From positions 112,519 to 176,518 of the forward strand of contig QKWP01000634.1 of NCBI GenBank assembly GCA_003550325.1: DNA of 64,000 nucleotides, written 5' to 3'. Shown piece by piece: positions 11,639 through 24,368 of this stretch. The position numbers were made by a program, and so were the translations under genes. The notes beneath the pieces are model-generated. The model was not told the DNA's origin and did no database searches. It saw only the letters and a program-made list of their open reading frames with translations. The DNA comes from Gigaspora rosea (taxonomy: Eukaryota > Glomeromycota > Glomeromycetes > Diversisporales > Gigasporaceae). The first letter of the stretch is position 1; every line of letters begins with the position of its first letter.

Positions 11639-12136
11639 AACAAATTTTAAATTATATATAAAACATATTGTAAAATTTTTTCTATTACAAATTAAAAAAT
11701 ATTTTATTAAGTAAATTACTTTTAAAAATTAATTAAAAGTTGTAGAATAGATTCTTCTGATTCTAATGATAGTAAAATTATTAAAATTGGTTAAATATTC
11801 GCTGAGAAACAGGTGTTTAAAGATAGAGTATCATAAATTGTTTACAAAAATCATATGATGATCATATGATATTAACCAATCAAAATTAGTCATTTTGTAT
11901 AACTGGGAGAAATTGAGCCAACTGGGAGAAACTTTACAATATATAAATTTTTTAAAAGTTTTATTTATAAATACTTTGCTATTATAAAAAGAACATATTA
12001 TTCTATATATTATAAAATTTTGGCTAAAATTAATTACAACTATAAAAAGTTTTATTAGTAGCATATTTTCAATTTCTATATAAATCCTATTGTACCACCA
12101 AAATCATATGAAAAATGATCTACATTCCCCCTACCT
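11639..12136. mobile_element. TTAA-family MITE, about 500 bp
   Basis: The ends are GGGTAGGGGGAA and its inverse TTCCCCCTACCT. TTAA lies directly outside both (11635-11638 and 12137-12140). The sequence is similar along its length to 1-499. It contains CATATGAT motifs and the segment 'attaaccaatca'. Non-coding. Confidence 0.75.
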
Positions 12137-12234
12137 TTAAAGTAGTTTGTTTATAATAGTGAAGTTGTAAGAAATGCATCTCTTTAAAAAAAATAATCTT
12201 CATATAGAATTAAATTTTCTGAGGTCACTATATG

Positions 12235-15200
12235 TAGTGTTATGATCCGGGTCACGGGCCAGAAATTGTTCTAACCCGGGTCAAATGGGTCAAGATTATA
12301 AATAGTAAAAAAATGCTTTAAACCCTTTTTTTCCGAATTTATAAGAAATTAAAAAAAATTTTTTTTATTTGATTACTTTAATTTTTATTTTAATACTTAT
12401 CAACTTTTCGAAATGCGTTATACATATAATGCATCAGCAAAAAAGGTAATGTAATTTAATAAATAGAGCGCATTTTTTTATTCAAGTACCTAAAGCAAAA
12501 TACAATATATTTTTATTCAGATATCGGTGCTTTATCAGCTGGAAATATTGACACGATTATTTCTATATTTAAAGATAAGTATTTTTAATCTTTAAATTTG
12601 TGCATCATAAAGAATTATTTTTAATGACTTATTAAAATTTTCAGATGATTCCTTATATCTGCCCCTATATAGTAAGTTCCTCCTTTAATTTTTAATGCAT
12701 TGTTGGTTTAAATTTTAACAATATATTTTTATTATATTGTTTTTTTATTTTGTACGCTGTTTCCTGACAAGTGCTTTACATTCGCTCAGTACTCATCCAC
12801 TATCTGACTTAACTCTGTAACTATCTGCCTAATTTAATAAAGGTCTGTTGGTTACTAAATTCATTTTTTTAAATCATTTCGATACAGTATAAAATTAAAA
12901 TCTTTATTTTATTACCTTAGCCAAAAACACGCGACATGGGCCAAAGCTTGAGAGCCGCTTTAAGCAGCAAAACTGATTCAACAAATTGGGAATTAAGATT
13001 TATTCTTTTTTCAGTGATAGTGAGACCCGCTGATGAAAAAAGGCGTTCGGATGGCACCGATGTAGCCGGGATAGAAAGGTACTTGCACGCGAGTTTTGCA
13101 AGTATAGGATAGTCAGCTTTTCTTGAAGCCCACCATTGAAGTTTGTCTGTTTCACCCGGAACTCTTGGTAATAATAAATATGAGTTAAATTCACGGTTAG
13201 CAATGTTATTGTCAGTTTGACTTGAATCTTGAGCCACAGGACTAGAAAAAATATCTTCTCTATTCATGTCACTAGGTGCCGTATCTGATAAATTATTTGA
13301 TTCATAATAACTAGTAGCTAATTCAAGATACTCTATACGTGCTTCTGAAATGGTATTATGTCTCTCATCTTCTGTAAATATTTGCATGTCTTTAGTCCGT
13401 GGATCAAAAAATGCTGCAAGTCGAATTGGTTTTGTTGGTTCTGCAAATCATTCCTGAATTGACTTACTGAGAAGATTTTTAAATTTTTGAATATCACTAT
13501 TATTTGTTATTGCACAATCGAGTTTTCTTTTAATGAAATTAATTGCAAATCATGCTTGAGAAAGTGTTGGATACTGTGAATCTGATAATTTTTTTGAAAT
13601 AACCTTATAAGGATACAATAACTTTACTAACTCGGTTATTTTTTCCCATTCATACAACGATAGCTCTTTTTCTTCATAACTTCTTAGTGAGCTATTATCA
13701 TTAATTTCAACTAAAAACGACTTATACTTATACATTGCTGGTTTAAGAATTGTTAATCATTTTAAAAGATAAAATGTTGAATTCCATCTCGTAGAAACAT
13801 CACGAACTACAAAAAGAAAATTGTTCCAGTCTTCCATCTCCATTTGAGCTTCCAAAAGAAATTGCTTTTGTTTCGGACTTCTGCTAAAATGCGATACAAC
13901 ATCTTTACATTTTTTTATTAGATTAGTAATTTCAGAACAATCTTTTAATGCATCATTAATCGCGAGCTGTAAAGTATGACCGAAACAATGGATTTTAAAA
14001 ATGCTATATTTTCGCTCTAATTTTTCTAAACAAGATTTAATATTTGACCCGTTATCAATCGTACCACTAACCGTTATACGTTTAAGCTGAAAACTATCTA
14101 AAATTTCAGTAATTTTATTTAAAAGATATTCGGAGGTATGAGGATATGGGAGATATGAAATGTTACCGATCATTTCTTTTATTTCAAAATTATTGTTAAT
14201 CCAGTGAAGAGTAAATCTGATATACGGATCGCCATTATTTGACGTCCATATGTCGGTAGTAAATGAAATATAACTAATTTCAGAACTATCATGTGCATAT
14301 TCACGAAGGTTTTGCAAAACCTTATCCTCAGAATTTATAAGAATCTCCTTCAAACGATCATTACCGAGTATATTAGCTTGTGCATCGAGTCCTTCGATTA
14401 TTTTTTTAAATACTTGTGATTGAATAATCAAAAATGGCTGAAGATCTTTGACAATGAAAGCAACTATATTATTATCAAGGTTTTTTTGTTTAGGGTTATT
14501 AAGTGCATATTTTTTTATTCGGTTAAACGATTGTATTATCGTTGGTTGAGAGGATTCTGGCATTATGGAAAATTCACAAATATTGTCCTTTATTACAACC
14601 TTTACCCGACCACCTTCAACCATGGCTCGTGAAATATGATGTTTATTTCTTAAGTGACGCCATAAATTTGAAGTAGAACCATCCTTTAAGTATTTTATTT
14701 TTGGAATACAGGTTTTATGATGACAGACCCAATAATCAAAATTATTAATTAATTTCGCTTCATAAAACTCTTTTACAGGACTACCACCTGGCCTTTCGAT
14801 CTTTTTTCGTTTGACACTGCCTTGTGATAATGTAGAGGACCGAAATGAATCTTCACAACCATTTGTACTATCAGATTCTGACCCATCCGGATTATTATAT
14901 TCAGGTTCTAACACCATATAATATTCAGGCTCGAACACTATATCATCATGAGGCTCTAACACCATACCATCATCAGGCTCTAGCACCGAATCATCTAAAT
15001 ATTCATCACTCATTTCTTTGCTTGGCTAATTTAAAATCTACGAATTAAATATTCTATGAATCCGGAAAACCACAATGTTTTATTCTGGAATAAAATAAAA
15101 TTGTTAATTTTTTATAAAAAATATGATAATGACTGAAGAATGATAAAGTAGTGAATTACCGATATTTTATAATAGTAAGTAATTTTGGTTGAAAGTAATG

Positions 15201-15741
15201 GTTGTAATATTGTGAGTGCTAAAGCACTACAAGTGATTTAACGAATATTTATCAGTAAAATTTGGGCATGAAACTTTATGTATACAGTAAAAAAAAAAGT
15301 CTCCTAACCCAGATATGATATATTTGCCGTTACCATTGTTCTTTTATAAACATTCCACGAAAACCATAACAACGATTATAAAATTATTAGCCAGAGCTGA
15401 TTTCAAATAATGCATCAATACTTTACACTTATCCAATTCTCCCCAATTCACATAGCTTTAACTATTTCGCAAATATACTTAAACAAATATAATCAAAATT
15501 ATAAAAAAAAAATTTTTTTTGCGATTTAAATAAAATAATAAATTGTTACACCGACTTTATCAATCTAGGGACAATAGTAAATATACAGCATTCATTGTAT
15601 AGAATTCGATTGTCTTACTAATTTATTAAAAACTTTAAGAAATTTTCATAATTGTCTATATGACCCGTTGACCCGAGTCATGACCCGGGTTAAACATTTG
15701 ACCCGTCGGGTCACTATTATCTGACCTGGGTCAGAACACTA
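12235..15741 (-). mobile_element. hAT DNA transposon, 3507 bp, 8-bp target duplication
   Basis: It is bounded by TAGTGTTATGATCCGGGTCA on the left and the inverse of TAGTGTTCTGACCCAGGTCA on the right. Identical 8-bp duplications 'actatatg' (12227-12234 and 15742-15749) flank it. Subterminal regions on both sides carry several GACCCGGGTCA-type palindromes, typical binding sites for hAT transposases. One transposase gene is encoded on the minus strand. Confidence 0.92.
12917..15013 (-). pseudogene. hAT transposase interrupted only by three in-frame TGA
   Basis: One frame runs from the ATG at 15013 to 12917 (698 codons), the usual hAT length. The N-terminus has acidic ten-residue repeats (VLEPDD, VLEPHDD, VFEPEYY). 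A BED zinc finger follows with C97, C102, H120 and H125. The RNase H-like core shows D254 in TTDIWTS, D320 in GTIDNGSN, CFGHTLQLAI and RWNST. The C-terminal dimerisation domain reads LSIPATSVPSERLFSSAG. The frame is broken by TGA at 13757-13759, 13550-13552 and 13448-13450, with no frameshift. Each could derive from CGA (Arg) or TGG (Trp) by one transition. It is therefore a recent pseudogene, or, less likely, TGA is read through. No intron was needed. Confidence 0.88.
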
Positions 15742-15880
15742 ACTATATGTTTTTTCTGGGTTATACAAAAATTTGATGATCCTCATTGGTCGAATCATAT
15801 GATGTTTATATGTAAATCATATGATATAGTTATACAAAGTTAATCTACAATCTATTTTATATGAAAATAGAAATATTGAC

Positions 15881-16060
15881 ACTATCAGGAAATTTTTTAT
15901 ATAGATTTATATCGATATATAGCAATTAATTGATTTATATCGATAGAAAATAATAATATATATCGATTAATTTTTATATATCGTTACATATCTATAATCG
16001 ATATGTATTGTAATTAGAGGAACATCGTTATAAATCTAATAATCGATTATCATCAAATTA
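15881..16060. repeat. TATCGAT-rich repeat, family F copy 1
   Basis: It starts with CTATCAGGAAATTTTTTATATAG and continues with many ATATCGATTA-type words. Related blocks occur at 24933-25226 (inverse), 43005-43260 and 44915-45090 (inverse). Confidence 0.5.
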
Positions 16061-16065
16061 TTTAA

Positions 16066-16653
16066 GGGTAGAGTTAAATTGTATCGTTGATCATATGCAA
16101 AATGTGGCTAAATTTTTGGTACTACATAATTATCATTGTTGTGTTCTTGGAATATTCTAGAATATTACTGCATAAAATTTTTGATAATATATATTACAGT
16201 ATTATGTGAGGTTACACTAGTAGTACACCTGTACACGCAAGTATCTTTGTTAAACACACACACATATTTTTTTTATGACGATACATATAAATTATACCAA
16301 TTTTACAAAAAAATATTTTTATCTAGAACGAACTGTAGCAATACGTATATCAAATATGTTCTAGAATACGAATGAGATCAGAAATGATTAGCATACTGTA
16401 TAATGTTTCAACCGAAATTTTGTATAGCACCCAAAAATTTGTAATCGACTTTTAATGGTTTTCTTACTAGCTATTTATAACTTTTTATATAATTTTTATA
16501 ATCACGTTATCCAATATTTATATATTGTGGCTTATTTTTTTTAATATATATATAAACATTATAAGCAAAATGACGTCTTATTATATTTTATCTTATATAA
16601 AAAAAATTTAGCAATGATCTACATTAATTTGCCCTATCACGTTAACTCTACTC
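16066..16653. mobile_element. TTAA-family element, about 590 bp
   Basis: The ends are GGGTAGAGTTAA and the inverse of GAGTAGAGTTAA, with TTAA outside on both sides (16062-16065 and 16654-16657). Inside the tips there is 'gatcat' or 'gatctacat', as in the other copies. A 79-codon frame inside (16136-16375) has no recognisable family and is taken as chance. Confidence 0.7.
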
Positions 16654-16657
16654 TTAA

Positions 16658-17030
16658 ATCGATGCGTAATGATTATTAGCTATTAATCGCCAGATCTTTG
16701 ATGATGCAATAAATTATAAGTTTAAACTTAACGTATTACAATCTACATTACAGATCATAAATAATTTACTTTTACTCATAGATTATCTACCCGGTAGATC
16801 TAGTTTTTTTTAATTGCTTTTGTTATTTTTTTTCGTTTATTTTCATTTTCAATTTTTTAATTATTTATTTTATTTATAAGCTATTTATTTATTTATTTTA
16901 TTATAGTTTTTTTATTTGTTTAATACCGCTTTTGTATATTTGACTTTCTCTTTATAAGATAAGTAATATTTAACTTCTTTTACTTTTTTATTTTATTTTG
17001 TTTTCCTTATAACTAACCTTTTTTTTTTCT
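16658..17030. other. AT-rich, no gene seen
   Basis: Mostly T-rich sequence with TTTATTTATT runs. No protein or RNA gene was recognised. Confidence 0.5.
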
Positions 17031-17900
17031 TTATTGCAGTGCCGTTGTTACCAGATGGGAGTTTGAAATACCATCGTCGTTGGTGCCGTTATTACCGGAG
17101 GAATTTGAAATACTTTCGTCATTGGTGTCGTCGTTGTGGAGTCATGAATATCTTTTCATTGGCATTGTCATTGTGGGAGTCATGAAATTTCTTTCTATTG
17201 GCGTCGGGGTATGTTAGTAGTTTGAAATGTTTTTTTTATTTATTTACCTGTTTAACTCGTTTATTTTTTTTGTTGTTAATGATAAAACAGGAGTCATGAA
17301 TGCCTTCATCGCTGGTGTCGTGGTGCTTTATTGAATTAAAGTCTTGAAATAGTTTTACTAGTTTCGGTATTTTTGTGGCGTTATTTTTGTCGCATATTTT
17401 GGCTGCTTCTTTTGGATGCTGCCCTATTTAGTCTAGTTTTTTTTAGTTCTTTTAACTAATCTTTTTTCTTTAGGCTTTTTAGGTCGTTAATAATTTCTTT
17501 ACCTATATTGTTGGTGTTTGGAGTTGTATTGGTATTATCGTTATTGGAGTTGTAAATACCTTTGTCTTTGGTGTAGTTGTAATTGGTAGTTCTTCATTAG
17601 TTTAAGGTCTTGGTATAGTTCTACTGGTTTTTGTATTGTCATGATGTTACTTTTGTTGTATAGTTTTTCTTTTTTTAACTATTTTATTTTAGGCTTTTCA
17701 GAATGTTCGTTAGTGCCTTGTTACTGGAGTTGTGTCCTTGGAGTTCTAAAATACGTCTTCGTGTGTGGCCGTTAGTTAAGTCGTAAATATCTTCGTCTTT
17801 GGTGTCGTTGGTGCTTTGTTGTACTTAGGTCTTGTATGGTTCCACTGGGTTTCGGTATTGTCATGGTGTACCTTCTTCTATACATTTTCTTGCAATCTTT
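17031..17900. repeat. Degenerate satellite: TTGGTGTCGTTG ... GAAATACCTTCGTC
   Basis: Irregular copies of two linked words, 'TTGGTGTCGTTG' and 'GTTTGAAATACCTTCGTC', recur about every 40-150 bases between T-rich spacers. A similar style (TTCGTTGCTAGTGT) returns at 62390-63100. No open frame spans it. I read it as an ancient tandem array. Confidence 0.5.
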
Positions 17901-18262
17901 GTTATGTAGTGATCATGTGGATACTGTTTTAGAATTTTGTTATTTTGAATAGTTAGGGTTAGGGTATTTAGTTAATATTAGTGTTAGGGTGTTTTAGTTA
18001 TAATTAGTTAGAGTTAGGAGTAGAAGTTAGAATAAGTGGTTTTACTTGGTGGTATTTGCTATTTGATAATATATGTATGTGTAAATAAAAAACACATTAT
18101 TGTATATATATATTATAATGTTAAATAAATTATAAAATCGATTTTGCAATATAAATTAATTAAATTCATTATATGTACTGTATAATTGGGTATAATAAAC
18201 CCATTTTTTATTATCAAAATATTAATTGTTTTTATGTTGATTATATATCGATTATTAACTAT
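17901..18262. other. AT-rich stretch with TTAGGG-like words
   Basis: GTTAGGGTTAGGGTATTTAG at about 17948 and related TTAGGGT or TTAGAGTTAGG words occur up to 18020. These are too few and irregular to call telomeric. The last bases (about 18225-18262) belong to the TATCGAT family and continue at 24933 after the LTR element. Confidence 0.4.
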
Positions 18263-18824
18263 TGTCACGCTGCGTCTTAACCCTATTCGATATATTTATT
18301 ATTATTCGGAAGTAACTGGGGTTTTATTACGGTATTAGTTCGACCCTTTTTGGTAAAGAGAATTTTATTGTGTATCGCGGGAAGAGCAGTAAGTAATTTC
18401 CTTTTCTCCTTGCTTTCCTTATATACATGATTTTGACTTTAAATCAGTTACATCATAATTTATCTTATGATATTTTACTATTCTTAATTACATAATGAAT
18501 CGATCACAAGGCATTTGATTCTTTTTATTTTTATGCGCTTAATTGATTTATGATTGATTTAATTCTCACCATACATAATTTCAGCATAATTTTCCTGACC
18601 GATTCGGCATATTACTCACCCGTGACCCGATCAATGATATACGTGATCTCGAGGTCGTTAGTGTGAAGTTTGTCAATTTTCTTAGGTATGTTTTTACATT
18701 TTTTTTCATATTTATTTATTTCCCTTTTTATTTCGATTGTTCCTCAATCGACCTCAATCGATATCCCTCTTACCACATACTTGAGCACGTCACTACCCCC
18801 GGAGAACCGATCAAGGTCGTGACA
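18263..18824 (-). repeat. LTR (3' side of the gypsy element)
   Basis: 562 bp, beginning TGTCACGCTGCG and ending GGTCGTGACA. It is similar along its length to 24369-24932. Confidence 0.9.
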
Positions 18825-21420
18825 GGAGCTAGACCCCGCTTGACTCATGTCCTCGTAGTCAACAATTTCTTCGATCGGTTCGACGCTTGCTGCTTCCAAC
18901 CTCCTTTTCATCCTCTTGACTCTGTTCCTGGTAAAAGGCTCGCATAATTCACTTCCATCCAATTCCGCAACATAAAACTGGCTGTGACCCCCTATTTGTT
19001 TCACAATATAGGGCCTATTCTATCAGTAATCAAACTTCCTTGGTGAATTGTCAAGGGTGGAGCCATACACCAGTACAAGGTCCTCGACATTAATAGGTTC
19101 CTTGTTTTTACCACTATGTTTGTCGTGGAATTCTTTCCATTTTCTTTTCAGCTCATCCTATTTTTCTCGCGCTTCCCTCAACTCGTGTATGAGTCCCTTC
19201 ATTTGCCTTATTCGAAACTCGAGTAATTCCTCGGTTGTCCATTTCTTTTTAGTTATCATGACTTGATAACTTTCTATTGTTAATTCTATAAGTGTTACTG
19301 CATCGCGTCCATAAACTAATCAGAAAGGTGAGTAGCTCTGGTCATTTATGGTAATATTTATGGCCCAAATTGCCTCACGTAAATATTCATGCCATTTATT
19401 CTGTTTCTTTGCGCAAACCTTTCTCAAGATCCTTGTCAACTTCTGAACTGTTCTTTCTGCTTTGCCATTTGCCTCAGGGTGGGTACTAGCCGAGAAATTA
19501 TGACGGGTTTGGAGTCGCAAGGTAAGCTCCTTAATTATACCGTTTTTAAACTCCTTTCCTCGATCAGAGATTAACTCCGCAAAACACCCATGCCGAAGTA
19601 TAATATCCTCCCATAGAAACTTGGTTATATTTTCGGAGGTTTTCCTTCTCAGAGCCCTTCCTTCCATGAACCTAGTTAAATCCTCCACAGCAACAACTAT
19701 ATGTTCGTGCCCAGCAGTTGTCTGTAGCAGTGGGCCTATGCAGTCGATGAATATCTTGTCAAAGATCCAACTTGTTGCCGTTATGTAAATAGGCTCAGGA
19801 GGCATCTTAGGGGCACACCTTTGGCATGCCTTGCAAGATGAGACATACATCTTTGCATTCTCATATACCTTTCCCATTGCCCATTCATAATTCATCAAGA
19901 CTTTTCGAGTCACTGAATTGATCCCTCGATGACTGCCTTCTTCCACCAACCCCTCGTGATTTGCCTTCAGGATTTGCATCTTCTCCTCGTCTCTAAATAT
20001 CACTCTTCGCGACGGCCTTCCTCTTTCTGCCCTTTTATATAATTGGTCGCCGAGCATGCAGTATTTTTGCACCTTTCGCCAGAGCCATTTCAAGTCCATA
20101 TTACTCGCATCAGGAGGCCAGGAAAGTGTACTTAGATAATTATAAACAATTTCCAAATCAGTCAGCCTAACATCCTCAGGACTCACATATATTATCAAAG
20201 AATCTATAAAATCTTCATCGTTATTTGTTTCGTTCATGGGTGGGTCAGGTGACCTAGATAATCTGTCAGCGTTCCCATATTCTTTGCTGGGTTTATAGCG
20301 TACACGGAAGTCAAAAGATTGTAAAGCCAAGACCCATCTCATAAGACGTCCCTTCAACGTAGCCTTATTGAATAGCCAACTTAGAGCCTGATGGTTCACC
20401 TATACGTCAAACGTAGTGCCAGCTATATATCGCTCATTTGTATTACACCCAAAAACTACCCCTAAACACTCCTTTTCCGTCACACTATAATTAACCTCAT
20501 ACTTATTTAACTTTCGTGACTCGAAGGATACAGGTCTCAACTTCCTTTCCTCATCTCTTTGTTCTAAGACTACACCAAGCGCGACATCACATGCATTGGT
20601 AAAAAGTTGATAGGGACAATCTCCATCACATGCCTCTTGCCAATTCAGTCCTTTTAATACAGCCTCGTTTACCAAAGCAGTTTTTAAAATATGAAAAGCC
20701 TCGGCCTGCTCTTCTCCCCAATGAAATCCAACCTCTGTCCTCGTTAAGTCAGTCAAAGGTTTTGCAATTTTGCTGAACCCCTTTATGAACTGTCGATAGT
20801 AGTTTATTACCCCCATAAATGATTGGACTTGTTTAAGGCTGGTTGGTTCCTTCCACATTTTGATTCTTTCAACCCTCTTCGGGTCAACTTTAATTCACCT
20901 TTTTCCGACAACAAAACCATACATGTGTAATTCCTTATACAGAAAGAAGCATTTCTTTGCGGCAAAAGTCAAGCCGGCATCCTTAAATTTCTTAGCTAAT
21001 TTAATAAATTTCTCGATGTGGAATTCCTTAGACTCACTGGTCCATAACCCAATGTCGTCCTGATATGCCCGGCAATCTCCTTCCATTCATCCCCTTTCAA
21101 CAACATGTCCATCAATCGTGGAAAAGTTTCACTGGCATTTTTAAAGCCCATACACATTATAGCGTATCAGAGCGTGCCTAACGGCATCGAAACAGCAACC
21201 TTGTCTCGGTCTTCTTTTCGGATACGAATCTGCCAGTATCCCTTAAATGCATCCATACTTGAGTACCAGTCATGCCCAGCTGCCTTTTCCAGGATATCTC
21301 TTATCAATGGTAGCAGGTAGCTGTCTTTTACAATGTGTTTATTAAGGGGTCTCATGTCACCGACCACACGGAAACGATCTGTCCCGCCTTCCTTTTTTCT
21401 TACCAGGAAGCAGTGGTAAG

Positions 21421-21575
21421 GGGAGTAACAAAAATCAGGTGATTTTTTAGGAGGGGAGGGGGGTAAAAAAAGTTGAAATTATATATAAGAACCTGACTAT
21501 TTATATATTAAGAAAGAGGAGGGGGGTAGGCCTCTGATAAAAAATAATCAGGTGATTAATGACACTGCCCTAAGC
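21421..21575. mobile_element. Small MITE inserted in the LTR element
   Basis: The segment has inverted ends containing AATCAGGTGATT and G-rich stretches (GGAGGGGAGGGGGG on the left, GGAGGGGGGTAGG on the right). It is foreign to the surrounding reverse-transcriptase region. A related half-copy with the same words is at about 61911-61975. Confidence 0.55.
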
Positions 21576-21798
21576 GTATTCCCCTGTTCCTTTCTCTAAT
21601 AGTCCGTATTTTAGCATCTCCCTCAGATGCTCCTCAAACAATTTGGCATGTTCTGGGTTGTTGATTCGGATGGGGCGCATTCGTGTTGGAGGTATCATCT
21701 TTCCCCCTGTACGAACTTCATATTGAACCAGTTTAGTCCTTCCAATTTCAGACAAGTCAAAAGCAAATACATCTGGTATTTCCCTAATTAATCGTTCA

Positions 21799-21829
<31 letters not shown>

Positions 21830-24368
21830 ATTTTTCATATTCTTTAAAATAATGTCCCAAATGTAATTGTTGTCTTTCTTCCTCTGGTAAACTACTGCCA
21901 ATATTTACCAAAGTACAATTTTCCTTTGTGAGTCGCATTATCACCTCCGGTCCCATTCCATTAATCGTTCCATAGTCGTTTTCATCTTTCACCTGCCAAC
22001 ATACTAACCTCCCTTTGTGTTGAGTATTAATTACATGGTTGCTATTAGAACTATCAACCTCCTTGACCATCAATGTGTCGATATTTGAGCTTTTAGCTAC
22101 AATGCTTCCTAATCGTAATTTTGCCTCTTCCAATCCTAATGCCTCAATTTCTATCCTTCGTATCTCCACTAAGTCTCCGACTTCCTCCTCGTCATCCCCA
22201 CTATCTTCGTCCTTTGGATCCATTCAGCTAGTTGGCACTACCGAAGTTATAAATGCTGCTTTCTTTTCATCTGACTCCACATTACACCAAAGTTTATTGT
22301 CCTTCCATTTTAGACTACATTTAGCCGCAGCTAGCCAGAGCATGCCAAGCAGTACATCAAAGCTGACTGCTTCCATGATATAAAATTTCTGATGCACAAT
22401 AATACCTTCCATATCTATCTCAATGTTTGTAACACATCCCACAAATTTACTTAGACGATCATCCGCCATACGCCCTCCCTTATTAGCCGGTTGCCATGTG
22501 AAGCCCCGTTTCTGTGCATATTTTTCATACATTAAGTTCAGGCGAGAGCCCGGATCCACAGGTGCTGAAACCATCTCGCCATTGATCTTTGGCGTGCTCA
22601 TTGGTACATCTCCCAATTTTAGTTCACTGCTCCCAACAACTCCTTGTACAACTCCAATTTTAGCATTCATAAAAAGGACATCATCCTCTCGCTTCTTTCT
22701 TCCCAGTGTCTTGAGTACCTCCATACGGGCTTTAGGAGACCATTTAAACAGCTAACCCAACACGATGGTTATTTCCTTTTTAGCGATTAATTTAACAATG
22801 TCCATTTCCTGGGCCAACTCTGTTATTTGTATATACATGACAGATCCCTTGTTTGGAGCTTTTTCATTATTCAGGTCCACAGGGTCTGAGGGCTCTGTAC
22901 CTTTTCTTCGTTTGGATAGATGCTCGTGTTGCTTCATCAACATTTAATCACCGTCTTTTACCAAGATTCCTTACGTTAAATAATGCTTCGTCCTCACTTA
23001 CACATATCATGAGATATTCATCTTCCTTTGGTTTTGTCTTTTCTGTAATTTCAAAAAGCCTTACATCGGCACCCCTTACATTCATATTATTCATGTGAGT
23101 GTTTGAGTTCCTATTTGATTGGTCCATATTTGAACTCTGTCCTGACCGGTTCGGACAGTCACGTGCCACATGACCCTCTTGGTTACATACAAAACACGTG
23201 CGAGACATAGTAGTCCTATTTCGGTTCATATTCCCTCTATTCAACGTCAAATTTGCGGATGAAGATCTTCGCGGAGACAGAGCGTGTTTCCTTTCTACAA
23301 GGGTTTGTATAGCCTTCAGCAATTCTACAATACTAGTTTCCATCCAATTCAACCTTTCCGTATTTAAAGGATGTTGATCTTTGACTCGACAGACCTTTAT
23401 GGGTTCTTGTGTGGCGGAACTCTCATCACCCTTTTCTTTGCCTACCCTATTTGCTTTTCCAGTTGTAATTTTAACTGGACTCTTGCTAATATATTCCCTA
23501 TTACAATCGTATTTTTCCATTTTAACCGCTAGTTCTTTTGCGGCTTCATACGTATCTGGACGCGCACTAGCAACTCTTTCTCGATACGGACTTCGAAGGC
23601 CCTGCATGTACTACTCTCTCTTTTCCAGATTCCTTAGTTGATCCTTTACCTCTTCGATATAAGCGTCAAAACAATTGGTGTACATTTGGACAGTATCATT
23701 GGCCTCTTGAACCATATTTTTTAAATGCTCCAATTTTTCATTGATGTTTGATGATGTTGCCCATTTCGTTATCATAGCCGCTTTTAAATTGTTCCACGTC
23801 GAGTGGACTTTCATTAACTGTATCATTGACGGTTTCAATTTGTCCGCCACATGCAATACAATCACCAGACTCTTCTTTCCATCATCCCAGTCTTTCGAAG
23901 CTGCGTATGCTTCAAAATAAAGTAAAAATTCTTTAACGTTCTCATGACCGGTGTAAATAGGTTTGGTTGGATCTGATGCTGCCATGGTATCTTGTGGCTT
24001 GCGAGTTATACTGGAGTATTGTGCAGGTTCTACCACTGACTTTGCTTCCTACCGTACGAACTTTGGTATAATTTCTGTGCGAATTTCTTTGAGTTTTATT
24101 ACTTATTTGTTATATGTATATGTATTGTGTGTATATTTAAATATAAATATGTATTATTATGTTTTTTTTTTTTATTTATTGCCCTGCATGGTACCTATTT
24201 ACATCCTGGTACTAGGGTATTTACGTGACTTAAGGGATCTTGACTCTAAATATATATATATATTATATGTTTTTTTTTTTATACTTATTATATTTAGCAA
24301 AATCTGATCCCGTCTTTTGTTGATTTTAATTAGTTTGCGAAAAGGTCATTGTTCTACCCAGGTTCTTC

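Larger units (their letters stand above)
12141..15880. repeat. MITE-like sequence split by the hAT element
   Basis: The pieces at 12141-12234 and 15750-15880 flank the hAT insertion and read continuously once one copy of the duplication 'actatatg' is removed. The right piece contains GATGATCCTCATTGGTCGAATCATATGAT, similar in inverse orientation to about 190-260. So the hAT element landed in a relative of the TTAA family. The ends of this copy were not resolved. Confidence 0.4.

Noticed and set aside
12917-15013. TGA as tryptophan (mitochondrial-type code) to explain the hAT frame
   Set aside because: CCT2 is a nuclear, spliced gene in the same window, and simple transitions explain the three TGA codons.
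17940-18020. TTAGGG words, possible interstitial telomere
   Set aside because: Only two perfect TTAGGG copies in a row among irregular relatives; not enough for a telomere claim.
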